Source: Bacteroidales bacterium (GTDB taxonomy: Bacteria > Bacteroidota > Bacteroidia > Bacteroidales > FEN-979). Taken from it: DNA of 11,307 bases. The position numbers and the translations under genes were made by a program. The notes under the pieces were generated by a model. The model was not told the DNA's origin. It was given only the letters and a program-made list of their open reading frames with translations, and did no database searches. Location of the stretch: NCBI GenBank assembly GCA_023231065.1, contig JALNWE010000084.1, positions 1-11,307 on the forward strand, in the 5' to 3' direction. Below, piece after piece: positions 1 through 6,913 of the stretch (positions within the stretch are counted from its first letter, which is position 1; every line of letters starts with the position of its first letter).

Positions 1-91
1 CACAGAAACCCTGGGGGCGGGCAGTTACATCCTACAGGTCACGGCAAATGACGGGAGTGTTGTTAACAGGAAAGTGATAATTACAAAATAG
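1..91 (+). CDS. 3' end of a secreted protein with a probable T9SS type A sorting domain (partial)
   Basis: Only the last 29 codons are in the window; the frame runs from base 2 to a TAG stop at 89-91 and the start lies off the left edge. The visible tail contains GAGSYILQV, then a short turn (ANDG), then VVNRKVIITK at the extreme C-terminus. A Gly-x-Tyr strand, a turn, and a final basic/hydrophobic strand ending in Lys is the usual shape of type IX secretion C-terminal signals, which direct Bacteroidota proteins across the outer membrane and are then cleaved. The function of the protein itself cannot be told. G+C in the first 60 bases is about 58%, above most of the window but close to the last 150 bases. 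A strong hairpin terminator follows 25 bp after the stop. The sorting-domain call rests on pattern recognition of a short tail. Confidence 0.7.
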   Translation, partial: TETLGAGSYILQVTANDGSVVNRKVIITK

Positions 92-115
92 GTTTTCATA
101 TAATTGGTTAGTTGC

Positions 116-141
116 AGAGGGGCCCCGGAAGGGGCCCCTCT
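116..141 (+). terminator. Strong GC-rich intrinsic terminator after the secreted protein gene
   Basis: A perfect stem (GAGGGGCCCC at 117-126, GGAA loop at 127-130, GGGGCCCCTC at 131-140) is extended by an A-T pair at 116/141. It is followed by TTTC and, after a few bases, TTTTT at 151-155. It lies 25 bp past the TAG at 89-91 and between convergent genes, so it most likely ends the plus-strand transcript. The minus-strand side lacks a T-run, so it would be a poorer terminator for the metF transcript. Confidence 0.8.
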
Positions 142-284
142 TTCTAAGTATTTTTCATCATATAAAATGATGCTAAGTGGTCATCGGGCATTTCACCGAT
201 ATCGAAAACATTTTATATTTCAGGTTAATGGGGAAAATTGCAAAGAAAGATATATAACATCGAAATATAAATACTTTCGCTTGG

Positions 285-1241
285 TTAAAAAACAGCTTTG
301 ACTATTTGGCGGATGTTTTCAGCAATCCCGACCGAAAAGTAATGAAGCACGGGCACACCAAACCGGATCAGTTCTTCCGATTGGGCGATGCTCCATTCAA
401 TCCCTACATTAAAGGCTTCTTCATTGGTCTTACATTTCAACACCATTTTTACCAATTCTTCCGGAATATCAATGCTGAAGACCTGAGGGAGAACATTGAT
501 CTCACGGATAGTACAGATGGGTTTTAGTCCCGGGATGATGGGGACGGTTATCCCAATACTCCGGCAGGCTTTTTCGAAAGCAAAGTATTTTTTATTATCG
601 AAAAACATCTGTGTAATAATGTATTCCGCCCCGGCGTCAATTTTTGCTTTCAGATACTTCAAATCATAAGCTTGGTTGGGCGATTCGGAATGCTTTTCGG
701 GATATCCGCCTACTCCCACGCAAAAATTCGCATTAAACGTGTTCAGTAGCTCTCCATCAAGATACTTCCCCTGGTTCATATCAGTAATTTGGCTGACCAG
801 CGTATCGGCATGAGCATGACCATTGTTTTCCGGAACGAAGATTTGTTGATTTTTTGGTGCATCTCCCCGAATGGCAAAAATGTTATCAATCCCAAGGTAG
901 TGAAGGTCAATGAGCGCATATTCCGTTTCTGCCTTGGTAAATCCACCGCAGATGAGATGGGGAACAACTTCGATGGATGGATATTTATATTTGATGGCGG
1001 CCGAAATGGCAACAGTCCCCGGCCGTTTTCGTATCGTTTTCTTTTCGAGTAGCCCGTTCCCATGATTTTTATAAACGACCTCCTCCTGGTGATAAGTAAC
1101 GTTTATGAACGAAGGGGCATATTCTATCAGCGAGTCGGTTATCCGGTAAATGCTGTTGATGTTATGGCCCCGCAGCGGGGGGAGCAACTCAAAGGAAAAA
1201 AGGGTTTTTTCTGTTTTATTAATCAAATCGATGATCCGCAT
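285..1241 (-). CDS. metF: Methylenetetrahydrofolate reductase
   Basis: A cytoplasmic FAD enzyme reducing 5,10-methylene-THF to 5-methyl-THF, the methyl donor for homocysteine methylation. It has 318 residues, close to the roughly 300 of the bacterial MetF family. Visible family motifs along the TIM barrel are FSFELLPP (15-22, with the conserved catalytic Glu), PHLICGG (94-100), AIRGDAP (123-129), GVGGYPEKH (176-184), QMFFD (211-215) and PGLKPI (237-242). The ATG at 1241 is preceded by an AT-rich stretch without a clear Shine-Dalgarno site, which is common in Bacteroidota; the N-terminal FELLPP segment sits where expected, so the start fits. It is the last of five same-strand genes, 71 bp after metY, and supplies the methyl group for the pathway built by its neighbours. 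Methionine synthase is not in the window. Confidence 0.96.
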   Translation of the reverse strand: MRIIDLINKTEKTLFSFELLPPLRGHNINSIYRITDSLIEYAPSFINVTYHQEEVVYKNHGNGLLEKKTIRKRPGTVAISAAIKYKYPSIEVVPHLICGGFTKAETEYALIDLHYLGIDNIFAIRGDAPKNQQIFVPENNGHAHADTLVSQITDMNQGKYLDGELLNTFNANFCVGVGGYPEKHSESPNQAYDLKYLKAKIDAGAEYIITQMFFDNKKYFAFEKACRSIGITVPIIPGLKPICTIREINVLPQVFSIDIPEELVKMVLKCKTNEEAFNVGIEWSIAQSEELIRFGVPVLHYFSVGIAENIRQIVKAVF

Positions 1242-1312
1242 AATTGTGAATTAAGGTTAAGAGAAAAATATTCTCAATCGGGTTAGATACTATGTTATCC
1301 TGCTTGTCCTCT

Positions 1313-2614
1313 TCAGATTGTTTGAAATGCCTGTTGAAAATCAGCCTTTATATCGTCAATATTCTCGATACCTACCGAAACGCGTAATGCCCCGGGATAA
1401 ACACCGGATGCCTCCTGTTCCTTGGCGCTCAATTGCTCATGGGTAGTGGTGGCCGGATGGATAATCAATGTTTTGGCATCCCCGACATTGGCAAGATGGC
1501 TGACCAGTTTAAGGTTATTTACCAGTTTATCGGCAGCATTTTTTCCGGCCTTTAATTTGAAAGACAGGACCCCTCCGAAACCATGCGTCAGGTATTTTTT
1601 AGCCAGTTCATGATAAGGATGATGAACAAGTCCCGGATATTCAACCTTCGCGACGACCGGTTGTTTTTCGAGCCATTGAGCCAGTTCAAGGGTATTGTCA
1701 ACATGTCGTTGCACCCTTAATGAAAGCGTTTCGAGCCCCTGTAATAAAAGAAAAGCATTAAAAGGGCTTATGCAGGAGCCATAATCGCGCAACCCTTCCA
1801 CACGGGCTCGGATCGAGAACGCGAGATTTCCGCCGGGACTTCCCGCACCAAACATCTCCCAGAAATTCAGCCCGTGATAACCGTCAGAGGGTTCCGAAAA
1901 ACAAGGGAATTTGCCATTTCCCCAGTTGAAGTTACCACCGTCAACGATTACACCCCCAATCGTGGTCCCATGTCCGCCGATCCATTTTGTGGCCGATTGG
2001 ACGACAACATTCGCTCCATGTTCAATAGGCCTGAAGAGGTAACCGGCCGCACCAAAAGTATTATCAACGATCAATGGTATTTCATGATCGCTGGCAATTT
2101 TTGAAATGGCATCAAAATCAGGGATATTAAAGCGGGGATTCCCAATGGTCTCAAGATAAATGGCTTTGGTATGGTCGTCAATAAGCCTGGTAAAGTTTTC
2201 CGGATCATCCCCATTGGTAAACTTTGCCGTGATGCCAAGCCGCTTGAATTGAATTTTAAACTGGTTGTAAGTTCCACCGTAAAGACAGGAAGTTGATATA
2301 AAATTATCCCCGGCCTGCAGCAGGTTCGTGAGTGCAAGGAACTGGGCTGCTTGTCCGGAAGCGGTAGCTACAGCAGCGACCCCTCCCTCAAGCGCGGCAA
2401 TCCTTTTCTCAAACACGTCGGTCGTGGGATTCATGATCCTTGTATAAATATTACCTGGTTCTCTCAATCCAAACAGATTTGCGGCATGTGACGAATCCTT
2501 GAAACCATACGATGAAGTCTGGTAAATAGGAACTGCGCGTGCGCCAGTTACCGGGTCGATTTCCTGTCCTGCATGGACCTGAAGGGTTTCAAATTGATAA
2601 TTTTTCTTTTCCAT
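1313..2614 (-). CDS. metY: O-acetylhomoserine sulfhydrylase (O-acetylhomoserine aminocarboxypropyltransferase), PLP enzyme
   Basis: A cytoplasmic PLP enzyme of the Cys/Met-metabolism family that converts O-acetylhomoserine plus sulfide to homocysteine and acetate. It has 433 residues, the usual length for MetY-type sulfhydrylases; cystathionine gamma-synthases and lyases are nearer 380-400. Visible motifs are ETLQVHAGQ (9-17), YTRIMNPT (57-64), TASGQAA (84-90, cofactor phosphate region), IVDNTF (182-187, the Asp that contacts the PLP ring nitrogen), SATKWIGGHG (207-216, with Lys210 as the expected Schiff-base lysine) and HPATTTHEQL (386-395). An insertion after residue 225 (region NWGNGKFP) is typical of MetY and separates it from MetB/MetC. 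The neighbour metX makes its substrate. It lies 111 bp downstream of hom and 71 bp upstream of metF, so it is probably in the same transcript, though an internal promoter in the 111-bp gap cannot be excluded. Confidence 0.95.
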   Translation of the reverse strand: MEKKNYQFETLQVHAGQEIDPVTGARAVPIYQTSSYGFKDSSHAANLFGLREPGNIYTRIMNPTTDVFEKRIAALEGGVAAVATASGQAAQFLALTNLLQAGDNFISTSCLYGGTYNQFKIQFKRLGITAKFTNGDDPENFTRLIDDHTKAIYLETIGNPRFNIPDFDAISKIASDHEIPLIVDNTFGAAGYLFRPIEHGANVVVQSATKWIGGHGTTIGGVIVDGGNFNWGNGKFPCFSEPSDGYHGLNFWEMFGAGSPGGNLAFSIRARVEGLRDYGSCISPFNAFLLLQGLETLSLRVQRHVDNTLELAQWLEKQPVVAKVEYPGLVHHPYHELAKKYLTHGFGGVLSFKLKAGKNAADKLVNNLKLVSHLANVGDAKTLIIHPATTTHEQLSAKEQEASGVYPGALRVSVGIENIDDIKADFQQAFQTI

Positions 2615-2725
2615 TTTTTCTTTTTTATTTGATTGATTATTGACATTAAATAAATGACTTGGAGGCGAAAAGTAGTTTTCGGGGTGAATGCAATAATGAA
2701 GGTTATAACAGATAAAAACAGGTTA

Positions 2726-3925
2726 TCACTGGTAATTGAATTTTCCGGTCGATGCCATGAAAATGTTCAGCTGAGATAAAGAATCTTTCATTTTGCTGAG
2801 TTCCGATAACCTGATGAAGCCAATAACATAGTTCAATCCTGAACTGCAATATGTTTCGCTGACTGACTCAAAATTGAACAATTGAAAATCACGGTTTGAA
2901 TCATACCTGAGATAGATCTCCAACGAAATATTATCAGAATAGGTGAGGGGGGTAAAGAACTTTTTTTTCTTGAATTCATACCTGTAATCATGCATGAGAG
3001 CTGTGATATCCGACAGGACTGCCGACCCGGTAGGATAGGCCCCCGCTCCTTTTCCCGACATAAATTGCTTGTCGTAACACGCTCCTTCAATGATGATCCC
3101 GTTGTATTCATAATCCACATTATACAGGTATTCAGGCGGATAAACCAGCCGCGGGATCACAAATAATGTAAAAGTCTCATGATCAAGTTTAATGACCTGT
3201 CCTACAAGCTTGAATTTTGCTCTTTTCTCACGGGCATATTTAAGGTCTTCCCTGCAGATCTTGGAAATTCCGTAGTTAAATGCTTTCTTGGGATGAAGGT
3301 AAGCACCCATGCTGTGAAGTGTAATAATGATCAGTTTGTAAAGGCTGTCGAACCCTTCCACGTCCGATATGGGATCACTTTCTGCGAACCCAAGGTCCTG
3401 TGCGTGTTTCAGCGCTTCCGTGTAACTCAGATTATCCTGGAATATTTTTGTAAGGATATAGTTGGATGAACCATTGAGAATGCCGGTAATGGATGTGAGA
3501 AGGTCATTGTCGTAATACTCTTCAAGATTTCTGATGATCGGAATACTTCCGCATGCAGATGCTTCATATAATAATGTTTTATTATTTTTATTTGATATAT
3601 TAAGGAGTTCCGGAAGATGAAAGGCTAACATTTTTTTATTCCCGGTCACGACATTTTTATCCTTCAGCAAGGCTTGCTTTACAATATCAAAAGCTGCATC
3701 TGAATCGTTGATCAGCTCAACAATAAGGTTGATGTTGCTATCATCAAGAATTTCGTCGGGCAGGTAAGTGATCATTTCATACTCGATCGTTCGCTTTTTA
3801 TCAGGATCTTTGACACATACTTTTTTAATTTCAGCGTTTACGGTTTTGCCTGTTTCAAGCACATGGAACAAACCACTGCCGACGGTTCCCAAACCGAAAA
3901 GGCCGATGTATTGCTTTTTACTCAT
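2726..3925 (-). CDS. hom: Homoserine dehydrogenase (monofunctional)
   Basis: Reduces aspartate semialdehyde to homoserine with NAD(P)H. It has 399 residues. The N-terminal Rossmann motif GLGTVGSG is at 11-18, followed by the VVTGNKKML segment (92-100), YEASACGSIPIIR (120-132), GILNGSSNYILTKI (148-161) and FAESDPISDVEGFDSLYKL (180-198). Glu182, Asp193 and Lys197 have the spacing of the catalytic Glu/Asp/Lys of the family (Glu208, Asp219 and Lys223 in the yeast enzyme). GKGAGAYPTGSAVLSD (291-306) is the second nucleotide/substrate motif. The last roughly 60 residues could be a reduced regulatory tail, but I cannot identify a full ACT domain. Its ATG lies inside the end of metX (8-bp overlap, 3918-3925), suggesting translational coupling. 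In many Bacteroidota this activity is fused to aspartate kinase (ThrA); here the two are separate proteins with metX between them. Confidence 0.94.
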   Translation of the reverse strand: MSKKQYIGLFGLGTVGSGLFHVLETGKTVNAEIKKVCVKDPDKKRTIEYEMITYLPDEILDDSNINLIVELINDSDAAFDIVKQALLKDKNVVTGNKKMLAFHLPELLNISNKNNKTLLYEASACGSIPIIRNLEEYYDNDLLTSITGILNGSSNYILTKIFQDNLSYTEALKHAQDLGFAESDPISDVEGFDSLYKLIIITLHSMGAYLHPKKAFNYGISKICREDLKYAREKRAKFKLVGQVIKLDHETFTLFVIPRLVYPPEYLYNVDYEYNGIIIEGACYDKQFMSGKGAGAYPTGSAVLSDITALMHDYRYEFKKKKFFTPLTYSDNISLEIYLRYDSNRDFQLFNFESVSETYCSSGLNYVIGFIRLSELSKMKDSLSQLNIFMASTGKFNYQ

Positions 3926-4976
3926 GGTTACTTTGTTTTAAATGATAAAACCCCTTGATTATATTTCTTATTTGATCTGTTTCGATAAGGAAACCATCAT
4001 GTCCGTATTGTGTTATCAGTTCCCTGTATGTTGACCCCCTGATCCAGCCAGCCATCACTTGCACTTCGGATGTCGGGAACAGCAAATCTCCGTGGATCCC
4101 GATGCACAAGGTCCGGGCAATGATGGCGCTTAAAGGGTGAATGTCGCTTGAACGGTTACGGAATACATTATGCAGATCCATGGCATCTGTAAGTGTCATA
4201 TAGGAATAGGCATTGAACCGCCTTGCCAGTTTAAGGCCCTGATATTGTTGATAGGTTGCTGCTTTAAAAGGAGGATATACAGGATCATCGCAATGTTTAA
4301 TGTTGTAGATATCGGGCGTACGATAACTCAGTAAAGCAATGGCCCTGGCCGATTGAAGTCCGGTAAAACCCCCTTCAGGGATATCGTGAAAAAAAGATGG
4401 ATCTGACCGGATGGCCATTCGCTGGGATTCGTTGAACGCGATGGTCCATGGTTTTGTTTTTTCATTGCACCCGATCAAAATAATAAATTGGAAGATATCC
4501 GGGTTCGTGATGCTCCATTCCAGGGCCTGAAAACCACCCAAAGAACCACCGATTAACGTGTGGATCCTTTCTATGCGCAGATGTTTGCGCAACATCTCAT
4601 GGGCATTGACCATATCTCTTATTGTAATCACCGGGAAATCCCGATACCATGACCTGCCGAGTTCCGGATCAAAACTTAAAGGCCCGGTACTGCCATAGCA
4701 GGATCCTATTACATTGGCACAAACAATAAAAAAATGTTCCGGGTCAAAGAGTTTCCCGCTACCAAACAATCCCGGCCACCACTCAAAAGGATCCGAATTG
4801 GCTGTCAGCGCGTGGCAGGCCCAAATCACATTTGAATGGTCAGTGTTCAGCTCCCCATAGGTATGGAAGGCTATTTCTGGTGCACTTATTATTTCTCCGG
4901 ATTCGAGCAATAAGGGCTCATCCGGTTTATAGATGGTGTATCTTGTTTTTTTTATGGGTATTTCCTGGTTTGTCAT
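3918..4976 (-). CDS. metX: Homoserine O-acetyltransferase (MetX family)
   Basis: An alpha/beta-hydrolase acyltransferase that activates homoserine by transfer of an acyl group from acyl-CoA. It has 352 residues, normal for MetX. The nucleophile elbow is GGSLGG (143-148, Ser145); the rest of the triad is probably Asp297 in GIHGDLLFP (293-301) and His326 in YGHDGFL (324-330), the usual order and spacing. ACHALTAN (53-60) and the Gly/Ser-rich GSCYGSTGP (91-99) are also typical of the family. Acetyl rather than succinyl transfer is inferred mainly from the adjacent metY, whose product uses O-acetylhomoserine; sequence alone does not settle it, since some MetX-type proteins use succinyl-CoA. It starts 55 bp after the aspartate kinase stop and overlaps hom by 8 bp, so it sits between the two enzymes that supply its substrate. 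Confidence 0.93.
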   Translation of the reverse strand: MTNQEIPIKKTRYTIYKPDEPLLLESGEIISAPEIAFHTYGELNTDHSNVIWACHALTANSDPFEWWPGLFGSGKLFDPEHFFIVCANVIGSCYGSTGPLSFDPELGRSWYRDFPVITIRDMVNAHEMLRKHLRIERIHTLIGGSLGGFQALEWSITNPDIFQFIILIGCNEKTKPWTIAFNESQRMAIRSDPSFFHDIPEGGFTGLQSARAIALLSYRTPDIYNIKHCDDPVYPPFKAATYQQYQGLKLARRFNAYSYMTLTDAMDLHNVFRNRSSDIHPLSAIIARTLCIGIHGDLLFPTSEVQVMAGWIRGSTYRELITQYGHDGFLIETDQIRNIIKGFYHLKQSNHE

Positions 4977-5031
4977 TTTTTACTTCCGATTGTCAATGAA
5001 TCATTTTGTTTTACCTGAGAGATCTGTCTTT

Positions 5032-6399
5032 TTATGGGAAAAACTCCCTATGCAAGTCTTTAATAACAATATCACGATGTTCTTTTTTTACAATGAAGTA
5101 TGTTGCGACATCCGAAGCGCCGAATGAAATCATTTCAATGTTTATTCCTTTACAGGCCACTACACTGACCATTCTATTGATGATCCCTGGTTTTTTCAGT
5201 ATTCCGTCGCCAACCAGGGCAATTAATACTATTTCGTCAATGTATTCAATGTTCATGATAAGAGCGAGTTGGAGTTGTCCGACCAGCCTGGCGGCCTGCT
5301 TGAGATCGGCTGGTGAAAGCAAGAGGTTGATAGCAGTTTGCGTTGTTTGGACCGATTTGATGTTGATGTGTTGTTCATCCAGGGCTTGAGTGACCCTTGC
5401 CAACAAACCAGGTAAGATCCCAACTCCCTCCCCTTTAATTTTCAGAATTGAGATATCTGATGTTGCCGTGATGCTTTTTATTGTACCATTCTCTTTTTCG
5501 TGAGACCCATTGATAATGGTCAGCGGGTTTTGGATGTCGGGTTTATTAATATTATATATATGGATCGGTATTTTTTTGCCTGAAAGGGGTTCGACGGTGC
5601 GCGGGTGCAGGACTTTTGCTCCGAAATAGGCCAATTCTGCTGCCTCGGCATACGTCAGATGTTGAATGCCTTTTGGGTTAATGACTATTTCCGGATCAGT
5701 TGTCATGAATCCGTCAACATCTTTCCATAGATCTAACGATCGGGCGCCAACGCATCGAGCTATTGCGGCGGCGCTATAATCACTCCCGCCCCTGCCAAAA
5801 AGCGCGACCTCTCCTGCCCGTGTGATACCATAAAATCCCGGGATCACCCATGTGCAGTCTTCTGCCAGAAATGATTTGACAGGTCCTTCGGATATATTAA
5901 AATCGACGGAGTCGCTGAAATGATCATCCACGGTAGTCAATTTCAGTTGTTCCGGAAATATTTCCCGGCTGGCGAAACCATGTCCTGAGAGGATGGCCCT
6001 CAGAACGCATGAACTTAGACGTTCACCATAGCTTAGAATGCTGTCAATGGCAAATGATGGTGTTTTCCCGATGTAGTGAATTCCAAGGAGGTATCGTTCC
6101 AGTTGAATGATACGGTTATTGACTTCCTCAAATGTTTCTTCAAGAAGCCCCGGATCCTCGATGTTGGCTTCAAGAGCATTCCTATGAATGTGCCACAAAT
6201 GCTTTCGTAATCTCATTATTGATTTAGAATTCAGATTGTTTGATCTCAGAAATTCATCCAAAGCTGAAGTAACCCCAAAAAATGCGGAAACAATGATAAT
6301 TATCGGATGAGGATAAGCGTCAACTACTCTCAGGATTTTCTCAAAATCTTCAGGGCTTTTTAAATTCGATCCGCCAAACTTTACAACGGTTTTGTTCAT
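5032..6399 (-). CDS. lysC: Aspartate kinase (monofunctional, two C-terminal ACT domains)
   Basis: Phosphorylates aspartate with ATP, the committed step of the aspartate amino-acid family. It has 455 residues, like class LysC-III/ThrA-type kinases rather than the shorter LysC-II type. The amino-acid kinase domain (about 1-290) shows VKFGGSNL (6-13), SYGERLSS (123-130), FGRGGSD (201-207) and KDVDGFMTTDP (226-236). Two ACT regions follow, about 313-380 (ILKIKGEGVGILPGLLARV) and about 388-455 (VGDGILKKPGIINRM, then GINIEMISFGASDV), so allosteric feedback is likely, but the effector cannot be read from sequence. No homoserine dehydrogenase is fused; a separate hom lies two genes downstream. It is the first gene after the SAM riboswitch at 6547-6643, which suggests the enzyme is dedicated to methionine. 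The start at 6399 places KFGG at the normal distance from the N-terminus. Some annotators may call it thrA-like. Confidence 0.93.
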   Translation of the reverse strand: MNKTVVKFGGSNLKSPEDFEKILRVVDAYPHPIIIIVSAFFGVTSALDEFLRSNNLNSKSIMRLRKHLWHIHRNALEANIEDPGLLEETFEEVNNRIIQLERYLLGIHYIGKTPSFAIDSILSYGERLSSCVLRAILSGHGFASREIFPEQLKLTTVDDHFSDSVDFNISEGPVKSFLAEDCTWVIPGFYGITRAGEVALFGRGGSDYSAAAIARCVGARSLDLWKDVDGFMTTDPEIVINPKGIQHLTYAEAAELAYFGAKVLHPRTVEPLSGKKIPIHIYNINKPDIQNPLTIINGSHEKENGTIKSITATSDISILKIKGEGVGILPGLLARVTQALDEQHINIKSVQTTQTAINLLLSPADLKQAARLVGQLQLALIMNIEYIDEIVLIALVGDGILKKPGIINRMVSVVACKGINIEMISFGASDVATYFIVKKEHRDIVIKDLHREFFP

Positions 6400-6441
6400 A
6401 TTAATTTTTTATTGATGAGGTATAAGTATACCAAGTCAGTA

Positions 6442-6504
6442 TCCGGGATTATAAAATAGTTCCGGGAAAATGAAAAAATCAGTACTTATTGAAAAACTCA
6501 ATAA
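6442..6504 (-). promoter_or_regulatory. Leader segment with weak hairpin and short direct repeat, possible expression platform
   Basis: Between the riboswitch and the lysC start, an AT-rich hairpin (stem of seven pairs, arms at 6486-6492 and 6498-6504, loop of five) is followed on the minus strand, after about eight bases, by a TTTTTT run at 6472-6477. Further on, the heptamer TCCGGGA (plus strand) occurs twice, at 6442-6448 and 6461-6467. The hairpin is too weak to call a terminator with confidence. I could not find an anti-terminator or a sequestered ribosome site, so how ligand binding is turned into control is unresolved. Confidence 0.3.
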
Positions 6505-6546
6505 CTACTGCAAAAGGCACATCATGTTTGTTGACATAGCGTTAAA

Positions 6547-6643
6547 ATTATAACTCCCTTATGGGCAGGTTTTGGCACCTTTTCCGACTTTCGGAGGTTG
6601 CCAGAGGGTCAAAGAGCCTGATCTCTCGCCTCTTCTTTATAAT
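6547..6643 (-). promoter_or_regulatory. SAM-I (S-box) riboswitch aptamer
   Basis: Read on the minus strand, the segment closes with a seven-pair P1 (ATTATAA at 6643-6637 with TTATAAT at 6553-6547). Inside are the features of the S-box core: GAGGCGAGAGATC and GGCTCTTTGACC in the P2/kink-turn region, the near-invariant CTGGCAACC (GGCAACC at 6602-6596), a P3 hairpin (CCGA/TCGG at 6594-6591 and 6587-6584, closed by ACC/GGT), then GGTGCCAA and a P4 hairpin CCC-ATAA-GGG (about 6568-6554). This order and spacing match the family. S-box aptamers bind S-adenosylmethionine and lower expression of methionine genes when it is abundant, which fits the downstream lysC-metX-hom-metY-metF order. It lies 147 nt upstream of the lysC start and about 40 nt downstream of a promoter. 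A covariance-model search would settle the subtype. Confidence 0.92.
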
Positions 6644-6682
6644 CAAACACCCTTAACTGGAAGGATTATTTGAAGACAGGTG

Positions 6683-6711
6683 CAAATGTATAAATAAATT
6701 GATTATGACAA
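6683..6711 (-). promoter_or_regulatory. Bacteroidota-type promoter for the methionine operon
   Basis: On the minus strand TACATTTG (6690-6683) matches the -7 consensus TAnnTTTG exactly, and TTG (6711-6709) lies 18 bp upstream, near the expected place of the -33 element. Transcription would start about 5-8 bases past 6683, leaving a short spacer before the riboswitch P1 at 6643. The position directly ahead of the aptamer supports the call. Confidence 0.62.
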
Positions 6712-6820
6712 CGGGAAAAATGATAAGATAAGATAAAAAGAGCCTCCGGGAATGTAAAATACTAATTACCAGGTAAAACAATATCATGTGAGGGGCCAAT
6801 AACAACTTGATAAAAAATCC

Positions 6821-6828
6821 TAATTTTG
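6821..6828 (+). promoter_or_regulatory. Possible -7 element for the TPR/HTH regulator gene
   Basis: TAATTTTG matches TAnnTTTG and lies 86 bp before the ATG at 6914. No TTG occurs at the usual 18-21 bp upstream; the nearest is at 6807-6809, which is too close. The call rests on one motif in an AT-rich region and is tentative. Confidence 0.3.
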
Positions 6829-6913
6829 AGCCGTCTGAAAACCCGGAAACCACTAATTTATTGCTGAATTTAACAGGGCTCCTTATACGGATGATAGATA
6901 ATAACTACTGATT

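Larger units (their letters stand above)
6400..6913. other. Divergent regulatory intergenic region (514 bp)
   Basis: This stretch separates the minus-strand methionine genes from the plus-strand TPR/HTH gene. It holds the 147-nt leader between riboswitch and lysC start (6400-6546), the SAM riboswitch (6547-6643), the minus-strand promoter (6683-6711) and a possible plus-strand -7 element (6821-6828). A 66-codon minus-strand reading frame at 6653-6853 covers the promoter, matches no protein I recognise, and is not taken as a gene. Confidence 0.8.

Noticed and set aside
156..172. A CATCAT/ATGATG inverted repeat considered as terminator for metF
   Set aside because: The six-pair stem is weak and on the minus strand it is followed by A residues, not T, so it does not look like a terminator in that direction.
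104..301. A 65-codon plus-strand reading frame
   Set aside because: It runs through the GC-rich terminator hairpin and overlaps the end of metF, and its product has no recognisable features.
1261..1275. A GAGAA/TTCTC hairpin in the metY-metF gap
   Set aside because: Five pairs only and no T-run in a useful position; it is within what chance allows in AT-rich DNA.
5006..5389. A 127-codon plus-strand reading frame opposite the aspartate kinase
   Set aside because: It is antisense to the conserved ACT region of a confidently identified enzyme and has no family-like sequence.
6653..6853. A 66-codon minus-strand reading frame with a hydrophobic stretch
   Set aside because: It covers the operon promoter and ends just before the riboswitch; the hydrophobic residues follow from AT-rich composition and nothing supports translation.
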